Source: an uncultured Ruminococcus sp. (lineage in GTDB: Bacteria; Bacillota; Clostridia; Oscillospirales; Acutalibacteraceae). Taken from it: a stretch of DNA of 22,218 nucleotides. The stretch spans positions 1 to 22,218 of the forward strand of contig CADBRK010000154.1 of NCBI GenBank assembly GCA_902797065.1, given 5' to 3'. The first letter of the stretch is position 1, and every line of letters starts with the position of its first letter. Below the pieces are notes generated by a model. It ran no database searches. It saw only the letters and a program-made list of their open reading frames with translations, and was not told the origin of the DNA. This document shows, piece after piece, positions 6,787 through 14,700 of this stretch. Made by a program: the position numbers and the translations under genes.

Positions 6787-7719
6787 TTATTCTTCGCTGT
6801 TTTCTTTCTTGCTGATTATTTTTCTGAGCTTCATAGCCTTTGCTATGGGGTTAGACTTTTCGATCGGCTTTACCTCGGGTTCGTCCTCTTCAAACTCCGT
6901 TTCCGAGATTATATCAACGGGAACATTCCTCTGAAACTCCTGATCAAACGGCTTGTTATCCATAGTGGGATCGTCTGCTTCTTCGGCAGCCTCTGCTACA
7001 GTCTTGCTGTCGAGCGGCGCTTCTGTTGTCATCTCAACGGGGAAACCCGGTTCTGCAGCAGGCTCGCTCGGCTTTTCGGCAGTAATACAGGTGTCATCGG
7101 CACAAGCGTTCTCTGTTTCCGATACGGCTTCCTTAATTGCAGCGTTCACGTCTGCTTCTTCTTTTACCTCGATAATGCTGTCGCATATCTCCTCTGCATT
7201 GTCCCGGGGTTCTTCCGGCGATTCCGTTGCTTCGGCTTTCTGACGGTTAGCCTTTCTCTCTGCCACAGCCTTTTTCAATCCTTCCACCTTGACAGCCGTA
7301 TCCGTTTTTACCTTGCTTGCGGTATCGACAGCCTTATCCTTGACCAGCACTGCGGTATCCTTTGCTTTTGCAACGATAGGCTCCTTGATCCTGACAAAGT
7401 TTTCCTTTGCCTCGGCTCTGTTGATCTCTTTATTCACCAGATCCTGCCTGATTACTTCGCGGTACTTCTCCTGCGCACGGCTCATTCTTGCCTTTGATTC
7501 GTCGATAAGGTCGCAGCTGTGCGCGATATTCTCCGGCATGCTGTCTCTCAGATTAGCGTACAAATACTGACCAAGTTCAATATAAAGGCGATCAATATTC
7601 TTTGCTTCTGTTTTCATAACTGTAAGAAGTCTGCTTTTCTGTGCCTGAGACGCTGTTTTCTCAACAACTACGTCAACTGTGAACGATACTGCTTTTTTAA
7701 GATCCTTGTAAATACTCAT
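6787..7719 (-). CDS. Acidic coiled-coil protein of unknown function
   Basis: Unrecognised 310-residue protein, predicted cytoplasmic. Residues 1-110 look like a helical coiled-coil domain. Residues about 117-151 form an amphipathic Lys/Ala/Asp/Val stretch (AKDTAVLVKDKAVDTASKV) resembling the 11-residue repeats of LEA or apolipoprotein-like helices. Residues 165-285 are strongly acidic, Glu/Pro/Ala-rich and probably disordered, and the last 25 residues are basic (KLRKIISKK). An AAGGAG site and a good promoter support the start ATG 7719. The MIF-like gene follows 17 bases later. No enzymatic motif is seen; it could be a scaffold or stress-protective protein. Confidence 0.8.
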   Translation of the reverse strand: MSIYKDLKKAVSFTVDVVVEKTASQAQKSRLLTVMKTEAKNIDRLYIELGQYLYANLRDSMPENIAHSCDLIDESKARMSRAQEKYREVIRQDLVNKEINRAEAKENFVRIKEPIVAKAKDTAVLVKDKAVDTASKVKTDTAVKVEGLKKAVAERKANRQKAEATESPEEPRDNAEEICDSIIEVKEEADVNAAIKEAVSETENACADDTCITAEKPSEPAAEPGFPVEMTTEAPLDSKTVAEAAEEADDPTMDNKPFDQEFQRNVPVDIISETEFEEDEPEVKPIEKSNPIAKAMKLRKIISKKENSEE

Positions 7720-7807
7720 ATACTATTACTCCTTTTGTTTTTTTACGCCATATCACACTACAATATTATTAACATTATACGGCTCTTATAAAATATCCTA
7801 TGTGTAT

Positions 7808-7836
7808 ATATTACATAAAAATTGTCTCCAGGTCAA
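7808..7836 (-). promoter_or_regulatory. Promoter for the coiled-coil/MIF-like operon
   Basis: Leftward TTGACC (7831-7836), 17-base spacer, TAATAT (7808-7813). It points away from the CpXC promoter and lies next to a perfect AT palindrome. Confidence 0.6.
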
Positions 7837-7838
7837 TA

Positions 7839-7860
7839 TATAAAAAATTAATTTTTTATA
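7839..7860. promoter_or_regulatory. Perfect 22-bp AT palindrome between divergent promoters
   Basis: Each 11-base half is TATAAAAAATT or its reverse complement, with no central spacer. It lies between the two -35 regions. It may be a dimeric operator, or simply UP-element-like A/T tracts shared by both promoters. Confidence 0.45.
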
Positions 7861-7864
7861 ACTA

Positions 7865-7894
7865 TATACAAATAGGGTCAATTTGTGATATAAT
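7865..7894 (+). promoter_or_regulatory. Extended -10 promoter of the CpXC gene
   Basis: TATAAT at 7889-7894 is preceded by TGA (extended -10), with a partial -35 TATACA at 7865-7870 and an 18-base spacer. The resulting leader is about 70 bases. Confidence 0.6.
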
Positions 7895-7970
7895 AAAGAG
7901 GAATAGAAGGCAAAATGCTGCCGCGAATACATTTTTTATCGAAAAAATCTTAACCAAGGAGTGACAAATT

Positions 7971-8636
7971 ATGTCCAGCGCAGAGATGAAAATCATTACA
8001 TGCCCAAAATGCGGACAGGATAACGAAGTAAAAATATTCCGTACAGTCAATGTTACTACAGACGCACAGCTTCACGATAAGGTTATAAGCGGAGAACTGT
8101 TCAGATTCAGGTGTCCTCACTGCGGACACGAGGCAGAACTGAAGTACCCGATGCTGTATAACGACATGAAGTATAGATTCATGATCTACTATATTCCCGA
8201 GATCGACCGCTCAAGTGTAATCGACGAAAAACTTGAATCCGAATATGCGGAATATGCCGAGCTTGAAGGAGTGACACGCAGACTTGTAGGTTCTTTCAAT
8301 CAGCTGAAAGAAAAAATACATATCCTTGAGTCGGGACTCGACGATCGTGCGATGGAGATCGCCAAAGTAGCATTATACGATGTAGTATGTAAGAGAACGG
8401 GCGAAAAGGTAAGCGGAGGATATTTTTCAAAATACAGCGAAAGTGAAGACCTTATCGGTTTTACTTTCTTCATCGGAGAAGACAACGAGCATCTTGTACA
8501 GACAACAAGGCTTGAGATCTACAAAAAGAGTATCGAGATCGCAGGCGACTACGACAAAGATACAAACAGAAACTTCCTTCTGGTTGACAGAAACTGGGCA
8601 AGGAACGCGCTCTACAGATACAAAAAGAAAAATTGA
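7971..8636 (+). CDS. CpXC domain protein
   Basis: Protein of the CpXC family, named for two conserved C-P-x-C motifs; the biochemical role is not known. The motifs are CPKC at 11-14 and CPHC at 48-51, which together can form a zinc ribbon. The remaining 170 residues (total 221) are mixed helix/strand with many acidic and aromatic residues and end in a basic tail. An AAGGAG site lies about 9 bases before the ATG. It is the only clear plus-strand gene in the window, divergent from the coiled-coil gene and convergent with the giant zinc-finger gene. It ends 11 bases before a strong terminator. Confidence 0.9.
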   Translation: MSSAEMKIITCPKCGQDNEVKIFRTVNVTTDAQLHDKVISGELFRFRCPHCGHEAELKYPMLYNDMKYRFMIYYIPEIDRSSVIDEKLESEYAEYAELEGVTRRLVGSFNQLKEKIHILESGLDDRAMEIAKVALYDVVCKRTGEKVSGGYFSKYSESEDLIGFTFFIGEDNEHLVQTTRLEIYKKSIEIAGDYDKDTNRNFLLVDRNWARNALYRYKKKN

Positions 8637-8647
8637 TACAAAATCAT

Positions 8648-8684
8648 GCAGTCTGACGTATATACATGCTCAGACTGCTTTTTT
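8648..8684 (+). terminator. Terminator of the CpXC gene
   Basis: Perfect 9-bp stem GCAGTCTGA / TCAGACTGC (8648-8656 with 8670-8678), 13-base loop, then TTTTTT. A clear intrinsic terminator. Confidence 0.9.
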
Positions 8685-8688
8685 AACG

Positions 8689-8729
8689 AAAAACGCTCTC
8701 CCTCATATACATTATGTACATGAGGGAGA
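8689..8729 (-). terminator. Terminator of the giant zinc-finger gene
   Basis: On the minus strand a perfect 10-bp stem TCTCCCTCAT / ATGAGGGAGA (8720-8729 with 8697-8706) is followed by GCG and TTTTT. It faces the CpXC terminator, so the two convergent transcripts are insulated from each other. Confidence 0.8.
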
Positions 8730-8748
8730 ATTATTATGCATGAATTAT

Positions 8749-11700
8749 TTATTTTTTCTTCTGCAGTCTTTTAGCTCTTCTCTGAGAACAGCCGCAGCTG
8801 CAAGTCATTACATAATCGTTATTTATCATTCCGCAGTCCGGGCATTTCCACTCGTCGAAGTATGGCTCACGGTCATTATTCTTCTTGGGCGCCTCGGTTG
8901 TTACCGACATTACCGTAGACGGCACTGTGGCAGTTGGCTTCTCGTTGGGCAGCGGAACATTATGCTTGTTCTGCTGTGCCGCCGCTCTTGCCGGTGAGGG
9001 AGGTATCTCTCTCTTTGGAGGAACTGCATCTGCCGGTCTCGGCGGAGGAGTAACGGGTGCCGACGCATAAGTGGATCTTGCTGACGGAGCTACCGTAGGA
9101 GCGGAAGCCCGTGTCGGTCTTGTTGCAGGTGTAACGGTAGTGCTTGACGCCTGTGTAGGCATTGTTGCGGGTGTTACGGCAGGCATAGTCGATGTAGGCA
9201 TCGTATGCGGTACCGCAGTTGCGGGCATATTGCCGGCATTCATACGCTTTGCGCGTCTTTGTGAACAGCCGCAGCTGCATGTCGAAACATAATCGTTGTT
9301 GATTGTTCCGCAGTCCGGGCATCTCCACTCGTCGAAGAACGGCTCTCTGTCAAACATAGGATTGCTGTTCTCGGGTACTGCAGGTTCTGCGGGAGCAGCT
9401 GCAACAGGTGCTTCGGCTTTCTTTTCCGCTTTCTTGGCAGATGACGGTACCCATTTTTTAGGCATATCATCATCTACAGCCTTGACGGGAGGAGGCGTGG
9501 GGATCGGCTCCGGAATACGCTTCGGCGACGACATAGTCTGCTTGGATTCGGTATCTACGCCCTGCCCCTGAGCATATTTTGAAAGTCTGTCTTCCTTTGC
9601 CGGTGCAGCGTTGCGTGTGCCTGCTTTATCTACCATGTTATAGAACATATTTGTCATTTTACGTTCAAGCGCCGATTGTCTGGAAACCGTTTCAACCTCA
9701 ACAACAACATTGGAATCGAATGCCTTCGGACCATAGTTGCTCTTTTGTTCGAGAATAGCTTCCATAGCCTTATCTCTTTCTTCCTGCTTCTTCTTCTCCT
9801 CTTCTTCCTGTGCGGCATACGGGTCAACACCTGTTTCGTAAACTCTCGCCGCACGTCTCTTTGTCATACCGCAAGCGCATGTAGTAACATACGATGCATT
9901 GGAGCGTCCGCAGCGGAAGCATGTCCAGTCAACGGACATATCCATCTTCTTGCCCGTTCCGATAAGCTCATTCGGTTCGAGCTTTACGCCGTTATCCGAC
10001 GGCTCTTCTGCTTTGCCAAGCTTTATGGAATTCGGCTCGGGCTGAGGTGTCGAATGTTGAACCGGTCTTACGGGCGGCTGTACGGGCAGTACAGGCTGCG
10101 TCTGCTGAACAGGTCTCACAGGAGGCTGTACAGGCGATACCGGCTGCTGAGCGGGTCTTACGGGCGGTACAGGCTGCGTCTGCTGAACGGGTCTTACAGG
10201 CTGTGTCGGAGAAGCGGCTCTTACGGTAGGCTGTACCGGCGGAACCGGCTGCTGATACTGGGCAGGTCTTACGGGAGCCTGCGCAGGTCTGTCGATCTGT
10301 CTTGCAGGCATCTGTACTCTCGGCTGCTCCATTCTCGACTGCGGATTAACCGATACCTGCTGAGGAGCGCCCTCTGCGGGTCTTCTTCTCTTTGCCGAGC
10401 GGCGGTAGCCACACGCACAAGTTGTAACATAGTTAGCGTTTACAAGCCCGCAGATCTCGCACTTCCACTCGTTTGCGCCTGCTTCTCTCTCCTGCTTATA
10501 AACGACTTTTTTCTTGAAGGGATTGAATCCTCCGGATTTCTTTTGACCCGAGGTAGCTTCGTCTCTGAAGGATGTAGTCTGTCTGACGGTAGGCTGCTGT
10601 GTTCTCTGAACAGGCGGCTGTGCTGCTCTCTGAACGGGCGGCTGCGCCGTTCTGGCTGCGGGTGAGGGTGCTGCTGTCGGAGATTGATTTCTGAACGAAG
10701 GTGACTGTCTGACAACAGGCTGCTGAGCAGGCTGTCCCTGCTGCGTCTCCTGTACGGGCGGCTGAACGGGGCGGGGAGCAGACTGAGGTCTTGCATATGC
10801 TCCGGTACGCATCTTCTGCTCAAGAAGCATCGTGCGTTCCTGTTCACGTATTCTTCTCTGGAGAGGCGACAAATGGCTGAGATCTTCTTCCTCGATCTGT
10901 ACCTTGCTTTGTGCCGCAGCTTCTGCAAGCTTTGTCTTTTCGGCTTCTTCTTTTGCCTTGCGTTCTTCTTCCTCGGCGCGCATCTTAGCCTGGAGTTCCT
11001 GGATTCGCTTGAGTTCTTCTGCTTTTTTCCTGGTTTCCTCTTCGGCTTTGCGTTTTGCCTCTTCGGCTGCCTTTATTCTGCGCTCTTCTTCTTCTCTGCG
11101 CTTTGCTTCTTCTTCGGCTTTGCGTCTTGCTTCTTCTTCCTCTGCACGACGCTTTGCTTCTTCCTCGGCTTTACGCTTAGCTTCGGCTTCTGCCACTATC
11201 CTAGCTGCATCTGCTTTAGCTCTTGCAATTTTGATTACTGCGTCTTCGGCTTTTTGTTTTTCATTCAGCCTTGCTTCTGCTATTGCTCTGAGCTTAGCTT
11301 CTTCTTCGACTTTCTTTCTTGCTTCTTCTTCGGCTCTTATCTTTGCTTCGATCTCTGCACGGATACGCTCGCGAAGTGCCTGTTCTTCCGCTTTGCGTCT
11401 TGCCTCTTCTTCGGCTTTGCGTTTTGCCTCTTCTTCGGCTTTGCGCTTAGCTTCTTCTTCGGCTTTCTTTCTAACAGCTTCTTCAGCCATCTTAGACGCT
11501 GCTTGCTCGGCGTTTTTCTCGGCTTCGGTTTTAGCTTTAAGTCTTGCTGCGGCCTCGGCTCTACGTCTTGCTTCTTCCTCTGCCTTGATGCGCTTAGCTT
11601 CTTCGGCTTTGAGTGTTGCTTCCTGCTCGGCTTTTGCGGCAGCTTCTTCTTTAGCTTTAAGTCTTGCAGCTGCCTCTGCTTTACGCCTTGCTTCCTCTTC

Positions 11701-14700
11701 TGCCTTGATACGTTTTGCCTCTTCGGCTTTCAGTTTAGCAGTCTGTGCTGCTTTTTCGAGCACTTCATTCTTAGCTCTAAGTCTTGCTTCGGCTTCCGCC
11801 TTACGTCTTGCTTCTTCTTCGGCTTTAACTTTAGCATATATTTCGGCTCTGAATTTTGCGGTAGAAGCCGCTCTTATTTCTGCAGCTATTTTAGCTTTAA
11901 ATCTTTCTTCGGCTTCCTTTATTCTGCGCTGCTTCTCTTCATAGGCTTTTTGTTTCGCTGTTTCTGCGGCATTATCGGCAGCTTCTTTCTTATCCTTTTT
12001 GCGCTTTATTGCTGTCTCGGCCTCTGATTTTGCTTTATTCGCAGCTTCCGTTTCGGCATTGTTTTTAGCTTTGAGTCTTGCTTCGGCTTCTGCTTTGCGT
12101 CTCGCTTTTTCTGCTTCGGCTTTCTTTCTTGCTTCCTCGGCAGCTTTCTTTGCTTCCAATTCTTTTGCCTGTTTTCTTGCTTCTGCTTCGGCTTTACGCC
12201 TTGCTTCTTCCTCGGCCTTACGCTTTGCTTCCTTCTCTGCGGCTACGCGCTTAGCTTCCTCCGCAGCCTTGCGTTTTGCTTCTTCTTCGGCGCGCAGTCT
12301 TCTTTCAAGCTCTGCCTTACGTCTTGCTTCTTCTTCGGCTCTGCGTCTTGCTTCTTCTTCTGCACGGCGTTTTGCCTCAAATTCTGCCTTTATCTTTGCT
12401 TCTTCCTCGGCTCTTATTCTTGCCTCGAATTCCGCTCTTTCTTTGGCTTTTCTCTCTTCTTCGGCCTTTATTCTTGCAAGACGCTCTTCTTCTTTTTTCT
12501 TAGCCTCAAGTTCCGCTTTGATCTTTGCTTCCTCTTCGGCTTTTATTTTGGCGATACGCTCTTCTTCTTTGCGTTTTGCTTCTTTCTCGGCCTTTTTCTT
12601 TGCTTCAAGTTCAGCCTTGACCTTCGCCTCTTCCTCTGCCCTGATCTTTGCTTCGAGTTCTTCCTTCGGAGAAAGCGCCTTTTCGGGCTTTTTCACCTGT
12701 GCTGCATTACTCTCGGCTTTTTTGTCAAGTTCAGGCATATCTGCCTGCGGCTTTTCGGTTTTTGTTCCGGGCTTTGATGCCGGACTCTGAACCGATTTGG
12801 TATCCGGCTTTACAAGAGTCTTCACTGCCGATGCGCCGTCGGGCTTTATCAGTGATTTTACATCTTTATTGTCGGACTTCTTATCGCCTGCGCTCTCGGC
12901 TGTCTTTACGGGTAACTTTGCAGCCGGTTTTGCTTCGGGCTTTTTGTCGGCAGCTGCCTGCGGCTTCGCTTCGGGCTTAACGTTCTCTTTTTCCTCGGGC
13001 TTTGCCAAAGGCTTTTTGCGTGTAGCGCGAAGAATATCTTCATAAGTCATCATACGCTTGCCGCGCTGATGACCGCATTTACAAACATTACTGTCCAACG
13101 AAACGAGCGCTCCGCATGACGAGCACTTCCATTCCGTATCGCTTACCTTGCCGTCGAATTCGTCGGGTTCGGCAGTCTTGGCGGCAGGCTTTTCTTCCTT
13201 CTTAGCCGCCGTTACGGCAACGGGCTTGACCTTAGCCGGCTCCGGTTTAACCTCTTTATCCTTATCGGGTTCCTTCTCGGTCTTCTTTTCGGGTTCGGCA
13301 GGTGTATCCTCAGGCTTCGGAGATTCTTCGGCCTTTTCAGACTTTTCCGGCTGCTCCGGCTTTTTCTCTTCTTCGGGTTTGCCCATTACGAAGATCTCGG
13401 ACTTTTCGTTTTTATCGGAAGCTTTCTTTGATTTCGGACGCCATACCTGGATCGGTGCTCTCATAAACTCATCTATCTGAGCTTTCTTTTCCTCCTCGGT
13501 AAGCTCTATCTTTTCGGGCATCTCGGGATCATAATCGTCCTTCGGCTCGTCGGGCTTAGGCTGTACGGGAATAAACTCCATGGTAGATTCCGAGCTTTCG
13601 CTTACGGGCTCTGCCGGGCGGTCAAACTCGAACATATCGTCGGGAGTAATGAGCTGATCTTTGCTGACCTCGGGTATTGCCTGCTTCTCGTTTTTGATTA
13701 TACCGGGCTGAGCGTCCTGTTTTGAAGGAGCTGCGGCAGGGGCTTTCCTGGCAGGTCTCGGAATTCTTCCTTTTGCGATATTCTGCGCTCTTCTCTGAGT
13801 ACAGCCGCACTTGCATGTCGATACATAGTCGGCATTGACGGTTCCGCATTCCGGGCATTTCCATTCGAAGAATTCTGCGTCCTTGCTGCTGGTATCCTTC
13901 TTAGGCTGTCCGAAGATCATATGCTTCAGAGTCGGCTCGTAAACGCCTTCTTTGCTTGCTTTCTTCTTGTTTTGTTTGGATTTCATTACCACAACAGGTT
14001 CTTCGCCCGTGCGGTTTTTGATCTCCTTTACCTGATCCCGAACAAAACCCGGCGTTGATTTATCGTCACGGTCGGCAGCAGATTTTTTCACTACCTTTTT
14101 AACGATCTTCTTTTTCTTTCCGTCCTCCGTGATGATCTCCTCAACTACCTCTTCCTTTACGGCAGCTGTGGCAGGTTTCTTTTCTTCGGTCTCGGGCTTC
14201 TTGGTTTCCTTAACAGGTTTTTCCTCGGGTTTCTTCTCCGCGGGTTTGTCTGCCTTGGGAGTACCCGGCTTTGAAAGATTTGCAGGTGCAGCGGGGCGTC
14301 CCTGCGGAGGTGCGTTATATCCCACAGGCTGATTCGGCCTCTGTTGATTGTACATATTGCTGCCGTATCCGTACTGAGGGGTAAACTGAATAAACGATTG
14401 TCCCGGAGGAACAGCTCCGAATTGTGACGGAAAACCGTACTGCTGCTGTCCCTGAGGATAATATCCGTAACCTGCGCCCTGGGGCTTCGGATAATTCGGA
14501 TACTGCTGCTGATAATTGCCGTAGCCGTACGGCTGTCCTCCCTGGGGCGCAGAGGGGTTCTGCGGCGGAACTACAGCAGAACCTTGAGGCTTTTGAGCCG
14601 CACTTGCCGCAGCCGCTCTGAAATCATACTGACCGGGGCCTGCTCCCGTATAAGAGCTGCCCTGATTATGCTGCTGCATGCTTGCCTTATAATTATATTG

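Noticed and set aside
10867..12666. CRISPR-like or mobile repeat array
   Set aside because: The repeats are in frame, without unique spacers or palindromes, and are explained by the encoded helical protein repeats.
9676..12790. Long plus-strand open frames (263 to 384 codons) opposite the giant gene
   Set aside because: They are antisense shadows of repeated Glu/Lys/Ala/Arg codons. Their products are monotonous Ser/Ala/Leu/Phe/Cys strings, without ribosome binding sites or domains, while the minus frame has six conserved zinc fingers.
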